Source: a virus
DNA length: 43,700 nucleotides
Virus record (IMG/VR): IMGVR_UViG_3300013131_000083
Location: 1-43,700 of that record
Reading direction: 5' to 3' (one strand)
In this document: in pieces, positions 6,519 through 12,588 of the stretch
Position numbering within the stretch: the first letter of the stretch is position 1
How the letters are laid out: every line of letters starts with the position of its first letter
The notes under the pieces: model-generated
What the model was told of the DNA's origin: nothing
The model's database searches: none
The model's input: only the letters and a program-made list of their open reading frames with translations
Position numbers and translations under genes: made by a program

Positions 6519-6537
6519 CTCCTCTGTCATTGAGGAG
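6519..6537 (-). promoter_or_regulatory. Hairpin hiding a Shine-Dalgarno site
   Basis: CTCCTC (minus strand, 6537-6532) pairs perfectly with GAGGAG (6524-6519) around a 7-base loop. The 3' strand is the Shine-Dalgarno site of the gene starting at 6510. A nearly identical arrangement stands before the gene at 6852. Confidence 0.6.
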
Positions 6538-6543
6538 TGGTTA

Positions 6544-6565
6544 AAGTTTGTAAGGGACTAATCTT
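6544..6565 (-). repeat. Gene-end repeat, copy 2
   Basis: Matches 6275-6296 at 21 of 22 bases and again spans a stop codon (6558-6560) and the following 3' flank. Confidence 0.6.
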
Positions 6566-6725
6566 TGAAAGAAGGTAAATCATATTTCACCCACCCATAA
6601 ATCTCTTTTACTAATTCCCCATTTTTGCTTATAATTTTTTCTTTCCAATAAAATATATTGCCCATATTCGTAAGTGCATATAATCGTGAATCTGAAATAG
6701 AAATTTGTATGATTTTTTCTTTCAT
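6558..6725 (-). CDS. Small single-blade beta protein
   Basis: 55 residues. The pattern KIIQISIS....LYALTNMGNIFYW, ending in W..YDLP, resembles one blade of a beta-propeller and is seen in small phage proteins. A relative lies at 7603-7743. Starts 1 base after the preceding stop (TAATATG). Probably an oligomerising binding protein; function unknown. Confidence 0.6.
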   Translation of the reverse strand: MKEKIIQISISDSRLYALTNMGNIFYWKEKIISKNGELVKEIYGWVKYDLPSFKD

Positions 6726-6726
6726 A

Positions 6727-6852
6727 TTAAGAAATTATTTTAATTTTATAATCTTTATCCCAGTCGGGATTATATGTTGTTGTATTATCTGTTGTAGGAT
6801 AATACTTTTTAACAACTTTTACTTTCTTTCTTTTGTTTTTCTTTTTATTCAT
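6727..6852 (-). CDS. 41-residue basic protein
   Basis: The N-terminal half is almost all Lys, Arg and Asn (NKKKNKRKKVKVVKK), the rest is Thr/Asp/Tyr-rich. Likely binds nucleic acid. It has an AGGAG site 7 bases before the ATG that is paired in the hairpin at 6859-6879. Directly upstream of the blade protein with a 1-base gap. Confidence 0.5.
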   Translation of the reverse strand: MNKKKNKRKKVKVVKKYYPTTDNTTTYNPDWDKDYKIKIIS

Positions 6853-6858
6853 TTTCTT

Positions 6859-6879
6859 TCTCCTCTGGCATTAAGGAGA
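6859..6879 (-). promoter_or_regulatory. Second SD-masking hairpin
   Basis: TCTCCT (minus, 6879-6874) pairs with AGGAGA (6864-6859) around a 9-base loop. As at 6519-6537, the Shine-Dalgarno site is the 3' strand and the loop has the same TAATG-C-AG flavour, suggesting a shared translational regulator. Confidence 0.6.
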
Positions 6880-6881
6880 GG

Positions 6882-7475
6882 TTATTTTTTAAACACCCAG
6901 AAATATGTATGTATCTTTCTAAGGTGTCTTTGAGCTGTATTTCCATTGTAAATCTTATTCGGCTTCACTAATATCGCTAAATCCTTTGCATAAAATCCTA
7001 TTTCATTAGCCCAATTATAAACTAATGCGTGCGTCATTGTTGTCTTGCTATCTGTATAATCTTGGCATTTGAAAATAAGTATTCCGCCTTTTTTTAGTGA
7101 TGCCATTGCTTCGCACAATAAAGAATAATAATCACTTTTTAAATTGTTAAAATCTTTATAAATTGTATGAGTTTTGCTTGAATAATAATCTTTTGTCTTT
7201 CCGTGTATTCCGAATAAAAATGGTGGGTCAAGTATTAAATTATTTAATTTTCCCAAACCTACTTTTAACCTTAAATTACAAGCATCCCATTTTTCGCAAT
7301 CTTTTACTTGTGGGTTTATATCAAATTTGTATTTTGGCTTATTTACTCCGTCTTTGTAAAAATTACCTTTAAAATACATTGGGTCGCATTCAATATCTTT
7401 TCCTTGTAAATGAATATCAATCAATGATTTTAGTAATTCTTGCTCGTTTTCAAATACGCTTTTGTAATGTTTCAT
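6882..7475 (-). CDS. Putative DNA methyltransferase (DPPF type)
   Basis: 197 residues. The catalytic-type motif LILDPPF is at residues 80-86 and a core strand LKKGGILIFKCQD lies around 128-140. The C-terminus (RHLRKIHTYFWVFKK) looks like the final strand of a Rossmann-type methyltransferase. The usual FxGxG SAM-binding motif is not evident, so it may be a divergent or minimal enzyme. A second D-P-M-Y at residues 31-34 is notable. Expected to methylate phage DNA against host restriction. ATGA overlap with the upstream gene. Confidence 0.7.
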   Translation of the reverse strand: MKHYKSVFENEQELLKSLIDIHLQGKDIECDPMYFKGNFYKDGVNKPKYKFDINPQVKDCEKWDACNLRLKVGLGKLNNLILDPPFLFGIHGKTKDYYSSKTHTIYKDFNNLKSDYYSLLCEAMASLKKGGILIFKCQDYTDSKTTMTHALVYNWANEIGFYAKDLAILVKPNKIYNGNTAQRHLRKIHTYFWVFKK

Positions 7476-7591
7476 TTGAATAGCTGTTTATTTATTTCCT
7501 CCACATCTTTATCACTTAGCTTCCAGTCAAGGTTTGCTAAGTCGCAGATATCAAATGTGAAGATTGCTTTTAAGAAGTTTAAGATGGACAT
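7472..7591 (-). CDS. 39-residue hypothetical protein
   Basis: A short protein: a hydrophobic start (SILNFLKAIFTFDICDLANLDW) followed by an acidic/basic helix. ATGA overlap with the DPPF methyltransferase gene implies coupled translation. No family recognised. Confidence 0.5.
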   Translation of the reverse strand: MSILNFLKAIFTFDICDLANLDWKLSDKDVEEINKQLFK

Positions 7592-7602
7592 TTTAGTTTT
7601 AT

Positions 7603-7743
7603 TTAATAATTAACATTACATAAAATCCATTTTCCACTACTGCCATAAATATTATATTTATCAGGATACCATTCGTATAAATTTCCATCTTCGTCTAATC
7701 CAGCTATTTTATTACCACAATAAATTATTTGTATTATTTTCAT
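7603..7743 (-). CDS. 46-residue single-blade beta protein
   Basis: The pattern MKIIQIIY.....GLDEDGNLYEWYP parallels the protein at 6558-6725 and looks like a single propeller-type blade. It ends with a GKWILCN strand. A-rich leader without a Shine-Dalgarno site. Confidence 0.55.
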   Translation of the reverse strand: MKIIQIIYCGNKIAGLDEDGNLYEWYPDKYNIYGSSGKWILCNVNY

Positions 7744-7756
7744 ATTTTTATATCTT

Positions 7757-7921
7757 TTAATTTTTTTCTACTTTGGCTCTTAGCCAGACTACTTTGTCTC
7801 CATTCTCATCATAAGTCTGAATTATCTTATAATCTTCTTCATTAAAAATCTTATTCTTAAGCTGTGGTCTTATGATTGTTATTTTTTCTGAAACATAACA
7901 GATGTCTTGTTTTTTGTCCAT
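7757..7921 (-). CDS. 54-residue hypothetical protein
   Basis: Small mixed alpha/beta protein ending in a WLRAKVEKN strand. One cysteine, no zinc motif. Compactly placed between neighbours with short A-rich gaps. Function unknown. Confidence 0.5.
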   Translation of the reverse strand: MDKKQDICYVSEKITIIRPQLKNKIFNEEDYKIIQTYDENGDKVVWLRAKVEKN

Positions 7922-7932
7922 AAGTTTTTAGT

Positions 7933-8232
7933 TTAATAAATACCTTTTTCTATTTTATCTTTTAATTCTGCTTCTTCTTTTTTCCAATCTTTCGGAGACC
8001 ACTTGTAAGAGTAAATATAGTAATACTGGTCTGGATAAACAATACTTTTAATTTTATTAGCTATGATAACAGTATGTTTCTTTAGTTGAGTTGGATTTAA
8101 GTCCATATAAAAGTTATTGAACACTATTCTTAGAGTTTTTTTCTTGGATATGTGGTCTTTAGCAATGTAGTCTCTGACTGAAGCGTAAGGAATTTTGCCC
8201 TTCCACTCCAGCTGTTTGATTTCATATATCAT
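7933..8232 (-). CDS. Hypothetical Lys/Tyr-rich protein
   Basis: 99 residues, rich in Lys and aromatics (YPDQYYYIYSYKWSPKDWKK), likely a small soluble domain with a C-terminal charged helix. It has a good Shine-Dalgarno site (AGGAG) 9-10 bases before the ATG, set in a hairpin with the upstream sequence (8241-8271). No family recognised. Confidence 0.6.
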   Translation of the reverse strand: MIYEIKQLEWKGKIPYASVRDYIAKDHISKKKTLRIVFNNFYMDLNPTQLKKHTVIIANKIKSIVYPDQYYYIYSYKWSPKDWKKEEAELKDKIEKGIY

Positions 8233-8240
8233 TTTAAAAT

Positions 8241-8271
8241 GCTCCTAAACGCTTAAATTTGCGTTTTAAGG
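8241..8271 (-). promoter_or_regulatory. Hairpin overlapping a Shine-Dalgarno site
   Basis: AAACGC (8247-8252) pairs with GCGTTT (8261-8266), and CCT (8244-8246) with AGG (8269-8271) past a 2-base bulge. On the minus-strand RNA the AGGAGC ribosome site of the gene at 8232 is the 3' side of this stem. Confidence 0.45.
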
Positions 8272-8280
8272 GGTTTTTAA

Positions 8281-8520
8281 TTACTCTTGTGGTATTTCCT
8301 TGTTAATAATATTATAGATAGCGTTTACCTTTACTTGAATATCTGACAAAATTTCTCCAATAATTTCCATACCACCATTAGGATTACCACCACTTGGTTT
8401 TGAACCTTCAAGAGGTTCTGTGTTCTTGCAATTAGGATAGCCAGAGCAACCATAGAATTGACCCCTTGCACTATTTCTTAGCACCATTGCTCTTTGACAT
8501 TTTGAACATATTTTATTCAT
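8281..8520 (-). CDS. Topoisomerase-type zinc ribbon protein
   Basis: 79 residues. CSKC at residues 5-8 and YGCSGYPNC at 23-31 form the four-cysteine C4 zinc ribbon found at the C-terminus of bacterial topoisomerase I. A Gly/Pro linker and a C-terminal helix follow. Here it is a stand-alone module, likely binding single-stranded DNA. It overlaps the 3' end of the PD-(D/E)XK nuclease gene, so the two may act together. Confidence 0.75.
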   Translation of the reverse strand: MNKICSKCQRAMVLRNSARGQFYGCSGYPNCKNTEPLEGSKPSGGNPNGGMEIIGEILSDIQVKVNAIYNIINKEIPQE

Positions 8521-9052
8521 ATTTCTTTTTTAATCTTCTGTGAAAATCTGATATCTTGGTTTTTATTTCTTCCCATAACAAGTCCGAAGGCTCATAAGGA
8601 AAGAAGCGAATAATGTGTTCACCAACTTTATCAAATATTCCCAGATAAACTTTTTTATTAGTTGCCCTGTAATAACATTCCATTTGGCATTTCCACTTAT
8701 CAGGGACACCATTTGTGATATTCTCAGGGCATTTTGTTTCTACGATATAATCTTTAAAGTTAAAGTCTAATTTACCAGATATTACAAAGTCTTTAATCTT
8801 AAGCTCAATAGGGTCTTGTGTGGTAAATTCTACTTTTTGTTCTTTCAAGACTTTGACTAAGTGGTCTTCCATAGCAGAACCCCTAAACATATTAGCTTGT
8901 CCTTTCTTGTCTGCTATGCGTTGAGTAAAATAGTTCCCTGTGGTTATATATCCTTTAATAATAGAACTTATTTCAGAAGCGTAGTATCTACCAACAACTC
9001 TTTTTTTATCTCGTGGAGTATTGTAATAATCGTGGATAGCTTCAATAATCAT
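8513..9052 (-). CDS. Cas4/RecB-like PD-(D/E)XK nuclease
   Basis: 179 residues. Core motif: D96 in SGKLDFNF, then ETK at residues 105-107, and Q123 in KWKCQMECY, matching the RecB/Cas4 nuclease motif order (D, ExK, QxxxY). No iron-sulphur cysteine cluster is evident, unlike Cas4. Probable role: exonuclease or recombination nuclease on phage or host DNA, pairing with the zinc-ribbon protein. ATGA coupling with the small membrane gene upstream. Confidence 0.8.
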   Translation of the reverse strand: MIIEAIHDYYNTPRDKKRVVGRYYASEISSIIKGYITTGNYFTQRIADKKGQANMFRGSAMEDHLVKVLKEQKVEFTTQDPIELKIKDFVISGKLDFNFKDYIVETKCPENITNGVPDKWKCQMECYYRATNKKVYLGIFDKVGEHIIRFFPYEPSDLLWEEIKTKISDFHRRLKKKYE

Positions 9053-9153
9053 AAACTTAATATTTTAGCAAATATTCCAACCATACAAAATGTAATTATA
9101 CAATTAAATATAAAACTAAGAATCATTATTGTTTCTACTGTTTCTTGTTTCAT
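9049..9153 (-). CDS. 34-residue single-helix membrane peptide
   Basis: A short acidic N-terminus followed by one long hydrophobic segment (MILSFIFNCIITFCMVGIFA). ATGA overlaps on both sides argue that it is real. One of several such micro-membrane proteins in this early region. Function unknown. Confidence 0.5.
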   Translation of the reverse strand: MKQETVETIMILSFIFNCIITFCMVGIFAKILSL

Positions 9154-9461
9154 AACTTTGCACCTTCTTGAATTATGTTTTTTTCAAAATCTACTATTCC
9201 TAATTCTTCTAAAAGTTTTGGTTTATTAATCTCAATCCAAGATTGAAAATCCTGGTCTATGCTAACTTGATTAAAGTGATGAAATTTGTCTGCGTACATA
9301 TAAACAAAGTCTTCAAAGTTATCCTGTTTAAGTAATGCTTTTTCAATTAAAGCACAAGCTAATTGAGTAGCACAAGCAAGAGAATTACCCCTGCTCATTC
9401 CTATACTGTATTTTGCATCTTTAATTGCGAAATCTAATTTATCTTGTGGACTATATGCCAT
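9150..9461 (-). CDS. Hypothetical helical protein
   Basis: 103 residues, mostly helical, with an Ala/Cys-rich stretch (LACATQLACALIEKALL). No recognisable motif. It overlaps the upstream zinc-finger gene by 11 bases and the downstream membrane peptide by ATGA, so it belongs to the same polycistronic unit. Confidence 0.65.
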   Translation of the reverse strand: MAYSPQDKLDFAIKDAKYSIGMSRGNSLACATQLACALIEKALLKQDNFEDFVYMYADKFHHFNQVSIDQDFQSWIEINKPKLLEELGIVDFEKNIIQEGAKL

Positions 9462-9705
9462 TTTCTAAATCTTTGATTAGAGCTTTTATTTCAGCGTTAT
9501 CAAAGATTTGTTTAATTGTTTTAGCTATTTTTGATATACTCATATTACTAAACTGTAATCGTGTTTCTTTTAGAGCAGAATATAGGTTGGCTTCTGACAT
9601 CATTTCTTGCTGACAACTGTCGCATATCTCGCCTTGAGTTTCTATATTTACATATTTTCGTTTGCATTGCTTACAGGCAATGACTGTTTCTTTTATTGCA
9701 CTCAT
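9451..9705 (-). CDS. Small zinc-finger protein
   Basis: 84 residues. CKQC (residues 11-14) and CDSC (28-31) form a rubredoxin-like or DksA-like zinc knuckle, followed by a helical tail. Likely a nucleic-acid or RNA-polymerase contact module, but no family is certain. Confidence 0.6.
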   Translation of the reverse strand: MSAIKETVIACKQCKRKYVNIETQGEICDSCQQEMMSEANLYSALKETRLQFSNMSISKIAKTIKQIFDNAEIKALIKDLENGI

Positions 9706-9709
9706 AGTT

Positions 9710-10081
9710 TTATTTATTTAATAATTCTTTATTTTCGTAAATGTTGCCGATGACTTTTATATCTTCATAATCAACATTTTTGTCCCAACAATGGTCTCTA
9801 ATATCCCACATATTTTCTACAATCTCTTCAAAATCATAACCACTTGTTTCTAAAAATCTTACAATATCCCCTTCGTAAATTTCTTTTTTATGATAATCCT
9901 TTAATCCTGTGTATTGCATTAAGATATATTCTTTATTATCTAATAATGAATTTAACAATCCAATTTCTGACGCCATTACTCCATCCCAATAATCAGTTGA
10001 ATTATTTTCATTGTCATAAACTAATATTTTCTCTCTTTTATCCCACGCTCTAAATTTTATTTCTCTTGCTTCTCCTGACAT
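9710..10081 (-). CDS. YopX family protein
   Basis: 123 residues with the characteristic N-terminal EIKFRAWDK motif, the central YTGLKDYHKKEIYEGDIV motif and the terminal VIGNIYENKELL. YopX proteins are common in phages and prophages; they form beta-rich oligomers and their role is unknown. Overlaps the upstream HTH-like gene by 25 bases. Confidence 0.9.
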   Translation of the reverse strand: MSGEAREIKFRAWDKREKILVYDNENNSTDYWDGVMASEIGLLNSLLDNKEYILMQYTGLKDYHKKEIYEGDIVRFLETSGYDFEEIVENMWDIRDHCWDKNVDYEDIKVIGNIYENKELLNK

Positions 10082-10227
10082 TTTGCTTTTCTCACTACAC
10101 TATAAAAGTTGGCTTTGTTCATCTTGAATACTTCTGTGTATATCCATTTATGGTCAAACCCAGCTTTGTATAATGTGTAGAGAGCATTATTTCTTCTTAT
10201 AGTTGTTTCGTATGGTTTCGCAGGCAT
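10057..10227 (-). CDS. Small HTH-like protein, first gene after leader
   Basis: 56 residues, basic. The segment NALYTLYKAGFDHKWIYTEV followed by NKANFYSVVRK resembles a helix-turn-helix of the resolvase or MarR kind. It is the first gene of the transcript starting near 10506 and could be its regulator. Identification is by pattern only. Confidence 0.5.
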   Translation of the reverse strand: MPAKPYETTIRRNNALYTLYKAGFDHKWIYTEVFKMNKANFYSVVRKAKCQEKQEK

Positions 10228-10281
10228 AGTTTGTTTAAAGTTAATTATTATGTTTTGCGTCTTTAATAGAGTGCTTAATAC

Positions 10282-10490
10282 TCGGTGCTTGCAAGTACAG
10301 CAGAAGTCCTTTATAAGAAATTACTGCTTCCTATGTGCAATCTCTGTTTTGTGGGTACTCTCTGAGCATTACTCATACCCTACACACCACCGCCCTTACG
10401 TTGAAGGTTTAGTTTCAGTTGCACCTTGGTTAGGTCATCTGGCGTCAATTCGCCTATCCCCCAGTAGCTAAATCTGGTTTGAAGCACCGA
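10282..10490 (-). ncRNA. Structured 5' leader of the YopX/nuclease operon
   Basis: On the minus strand TCGGTGCTT (10490-10482) pairs perfectly with AAGCACCGA (10290-10282), closing a domain of about 209 nt. Inside are GGCG/CGCC (10441-10454), GGGTA/TACCC (10353-10380) enclosing TGAG/CTCA, and AGCAG/CTGCT. The region is visibly more GC-rich than its neighbours and holds no convincing gene. It lies entirely downstream of the 10513 promoter, so it is transcribed as a leader or separate RNA. Confidence 0.5.
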
Positions 10491-10512
10491 CCATTAAATA
10501 CTCTATACTACT

Positions 10513-10560
10513 ATTATATCATATTTTACCCCCCATTGCAATACCCCTAAAAGTGGATAA
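10513..10560 (-). promoter_or_regulatory. Leftward promoter with DnaA-like box
   Basis: On the minus strand TTGCAA (10541-10536) and TATAAT (10518-10513) are 17 bases apart. TTATCCACT (10560-10552), one base off the DnaA consensus TTATNCACA, stands 10 bases before the -35. The same box, 10-base gap and GGTATTGCA element occur at 13993-14040. Confidence 0.7.
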
Positions 10561-10565
10561 GTTGT

Positions 10566-11198
10566 TTATAACAATACCTCTTGCCTTAATCTTTGTCTGG
10601 CTATCTCGCAATACTTTTCTGATATTTCAATTCCTATGAAGTTGCGTTTTAATTGTTTGCAGGCGACTGCGGTTGTGCCAGAGCCGAGAAATGGGTCAAG
10701 AATAGTGTCATTTTCTTTTATACTTCCTCTTAAAAGTAATTTTTTCCAAAATTCTATTGGCTTAGGACAACTATGTCCCCACTTTTCAGAAGTTTCATTA
10801 TGAATTATAATATCTTGTCTTGCACCTAAACCATTTGCTAAATAAACATCTTTTCCATAGCAAAGTATCGGTTGCCAACAAGTAAATCCCCAAGAATTTC
10901 TATTTGCTCCTGCTGGATTTACCCACGCCATTATCCAATTTGCTTCTGGATATTTCCATATATTAGTATGTCCACAAGTAAGAATAACTCTTTTGCCAAT
11001 TCTTAAAATTTCAGGCATTGCTTTCTTTATCAATTCTGTAAGATTTTCTGGGGTATCAACCCAAGTATCGTATTCATAATTTACTCCATAAGGAAAATCA
11101 GTAAGCACTAAATCCACACTCTTATCTGGTATCTGTTTCATAACTTCCAAACAATCGCCTTGTATGATAGTATTTTTAATTTTTTCTATATCTAACAT
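10566..11198 (-). CDS. DNA N6-adenine/N4-cytosine methyltransferase
   Basis: 210 residues, beta-type order. The catalytic motif is DFPY at residues 34-37 (Phe replacing the first Pro of DPPY) and the SAM-binding DPFLGSGTT is near 167, followed by NFIGIEISEKYCEIA. It is a compact enzyme that probably modifies phage DNA. The DFPY variant is unusual but keeps Asp, Pro and Tyr. The third methyltransferase of the window. It ends just upstream of the 10513 promoter. Confidence 0.9.
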   Translation of the reverse strand: MLDIEKIKNTIIQGDCLEVMKQIPDKSVDLVLTDFPYGVNYEYDTWVDTPENLTELIKKAMPEILRIGKRVILTCGHTNIWKYPEANWIMAWVNPAGANRNSWGFTCWQPILCYGKDVYLANGLGARQDIIIHNETSEKWGHSCPKPIEFWKKLLLRGSIKENDTILDPFLGSGTTAVACKQLKRNFIGIEISEKYCEIARQRLRQEVLL

Positions 11199-11210
11199 AG
11201 TTTTATGTTA

Positions 11211-11444
11211 TTAGTTATACTTTCTCCACCACTTCGGATGGGTTTTTCTCCATTTAGCTTGCCGAGCCAGTGTTTTTTTACGATGTTTCCAATAAGAATT
11301 TTGTCTGTGCTTTCTTTGTTTTATTAAATGTTCTAAACAATAAATCTTACTAAAACAATTCCTTTTTTTACCACAAATTTTACATCTTCCTTCTTTAATC
11401 AATCTTAACTGACGATTTCTTATGTATTTTGATATTAAGCTCAT
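11211..11444 (-). CDS. Highly basic zinc-finger protein
   Basis: 77 residues with very high Lys/Arg content. CKIC (21-24), C30, C36 and H39 could bind zinc, followed by a long basic helix rich in Trp and Arg. Likely binds DNA or RNA. The function is unknown. Confidence 0.6.
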   Translation of the reverse strand: MSLISKYIRNRQLRLIKEGRCKICGKKRNCFSKIYCLEHLIKQRKHRQNSYWKHRKKTLARQAKWRKTHPKWWRKYN

Positions 11445-11468
11445 ACATATTTTTTAATTACGCTTATA

Positions 11469-11666
11469 TTATTTAATAAAATAAATATCTAAATATTTAC
11501 ACATTTTTTGATTACCATTAAGGCATTCTTTTTTTGCTGTGTTATACTCTTCAAAAACAAAATCAAAACCGACTAATAAACAATATGCTAAAAATATAAC
11601 CGAACCCAAACCCATTATAATTATCATTATAGCATTTAAATTTTCTTTTACTTCTTTATAATTCAT
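11469..11666 (-). CDS. Single-span membrane protein
   Basis: 65 residues: a charged N-terminus, a hydrophobic helix at about 13-33, then a soluble tail with two cysteines (KKECLNGNQKMC). ATGA coupling with the next upstream membrane peptide. Function unknown. Confidence 0.6.
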   Translation of the reverse strand: MNYKEVKENLNAIMIIIMGLGSVIFLAYCLLVGFDFVFEEYNTAKKECLNGNQKMCKYLDIYFIK

Positions 11667-11809
11667 AATTTATAGTTAATAATTTTTTCAAAGTTTTGCC
11701 TTTTTTCACTTATTAAAGAGTTAAAAAATACAAATCCTTGTATTAAAATTAAAATAAATATTATGATAAACACTGTTGTTGATATAATTTCTTTTAAATC
11801 TTTATTCAT
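11663..11809 (-). CDS. 48-residue membrane peptide
   Basis: MNKDLKEI start, then a long hydrophobic segment (TTVFIIIFILILIQGFVFF) and a basic tail. Overlaps the downstream membrane protein gene by ATGA. One of a set of tiny membrane proteins in this operon. Confidence 0.5.
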   Translation of the reverse strand: MNKDLKEIISTTVFIIIFILILIQGFVFFNSLISEKRQNFEKIINYKL

Positions 11810-11814
11810 ATTTT

Positions 11815-11886
11815 TTAATGTTGTGCTTGTTCTAATTTTTTTTGTCTTAATTTTAATTCAAACTCTTTTAATTCTATTTTATTCAT
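11815..11886 (-). CDS. 23-residue peptide, first ORF after long leader
   Basis: A charged helical peptide (KEFELKLRQKKLEQAQ). It is the first ATG after the 12292 promoter's leader and is followed closely by the membrane peptide gene. It could be a leader peptide or a chance ORF. Confidence 0.3.
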   Translation of the reverse strand: MNKIELKEFELKLRQKKLEQAQH

Positions 11887-11906
11887 AGTTATTGCTTACT
11901 TGTCAA

Positions 11907-12204
11907 GGGGGCTTTCCAACTTGAAGATAAGAATACCCCCAAAGCCATAGCAAGCTATTACTTTTGGTGTTTAGTTATTGTTTGTCCGCTATTTTATCGG
12001 CAATAACATTTCTTAACTCTACATTGCATAGGTCTTATGGTTGCCCCCACAATGCGTAATCTATAAATCGCAAAAGAAATTCAACTTAACGATTTATACG
12101 ATAAGGGTGTCGCCAACTCGTGAGTGAAGTTTCCCCCCTTTATCCTATTATTTAATGGCTTCTGATGAGTCGCTAATAGGTTCGCCTACGATTTCCCATC
12201 AGTA
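11907..12204 (-). ncRNA. Long structured RNA leader downstream of attenuator
   Basis: A gene-free stretch of about 300 bases with many perfect stems: CTGATG/CATCAG (12162-12167/12198-12203), CCTATTA/TAATAGG (12144-12150/12174-12180), ATAAATCG/CGATTTAT (12063-12070/12090-12097), GTTATTG/CAATAAC (11974-11980/12001-12007). At its 3' end GGGGG/CCCCC (11907-11911/11936-11940) and GGCTTT/AAAGCC (11910-11915/11941-11946) share bases and exclude each other. It precedes the membrane-peptide operon. A large regulatory or free-standing ncRNA is likely; the fold itself is my inference. Confidence 0.5.
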
Positions 12205-12217
12205 TTGGTGATAAACA

Positions 12218-12253
12218 AAAATCCCTCCCCTGTAACGGAAAGGGAGAGATTTT
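12218..12253 (-). terminator. Attenuator-type terminator in leader
   Basis: On the minus-strand RNA the arms 12253-12242 and 12229-12218 pair over 12 positions (one G-U), followed by TTTTTGTTT. It lies about 35-70 bases after the promoter at 12292-12321. Its loop contains CCGTTACA (12238-12231), which is also perfectly complementary to TGTAACGG at 12273-12266, so an upstream 8-bp helix can compete with the terminator. Confidence 0.65.
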
Positions 12254-12273
12254 CACCCTCAATCCCCGTTACA
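12231..12273 (-). promoter_or_regulatory. Competing antiterminator helix
   Basis: TGTAACGG (minus, 12273-12266) pairs perfectly with CCGTTACA (12238-12231). An inner AGGG/CCCT can stack inside it and consumes the 5' arm of the terminator. The arrangement is that of a transcriptional riboswitch or protein-controlled attenuator; no known ligand-binding motif was recognised. Confidence 0.5.
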
Positions 12274-12291
12274 AGATTAAGTGTTATAGCC

Positions 12292-12321
12292 ATTATAGCA
12301 AATTGTATATGTGCGTGTCAA
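12292..12321 (-). promoter_or_regulatory. Consensus leftward promoter
   Basis: On the minus strand TTGACA (12321-12316) and TATAAT (12297-12292) are 18 bases apart, both perfect. It overlaps the stop of the gene at 12318. It has no DnaA-like box, unlike the other leftward promoters, and drives the attenuated leader. Confidence 0.8.
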
Positions 12322-12587
12322 GAGGGGTCAACTTTTCTTACAAAATCTATCAAATCTCTTGCGTCCCAGTCGCCTTCATATGTTTCGTCGCTTTCACTAT
12401 CATATTGAGCATAAACCCTATTTAATCTAATTGCAAATATTTCTGAGGCTTCTTCTAAACTTTGAGCTTGACAATAATCTTCATAGTCTGGAGCTTCTGC
12501 GTGAGACTTCATATAAATTTCATATTCTTGCGTGGCTTCTTTTGGTAGTGTGCGTAAATTGTGTTGTTCTTTTTCAATTTCTGTCAT
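12318..12587 (-). CDS. Acidic hypothetical protein
   Basis: 89 residues, strongly acidic (DSESDETYEGDWDARDLIDF). The acidity would suit DNA mimicry or inhibitor roles, but nothing in the sequence proves this. Its ATG follows the stop of the small membrane peptide by one base. No family recognised. Confidence 0.65.
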   Translation of the reverse strand: MTEIEKEQHNLRTLPKEATQEYEIYMKSHAEAPDYEDYCQAQSLEEASEIFAIRLNRVYAQYDSESDETYEGDWDARDLIDFVRKVDPS

Positions 12588-12588
12588 T

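Noticed and set aside
10250-10471. Plus-strand ORF of 73 residues
   Set aside because: It runs opposite to the leader transcribed from the 10513 promoter and matches RNA stems, with no ribosome site.
12162-12197. Hammerhead ribozyme core (CTGATGA followed by a stem)
   Set aside because: The plus-strand CTGATGAG is followed by a weak stem, but the required GAAA after stem II is absent (CGATTTC instead), and transcription here is leftward.
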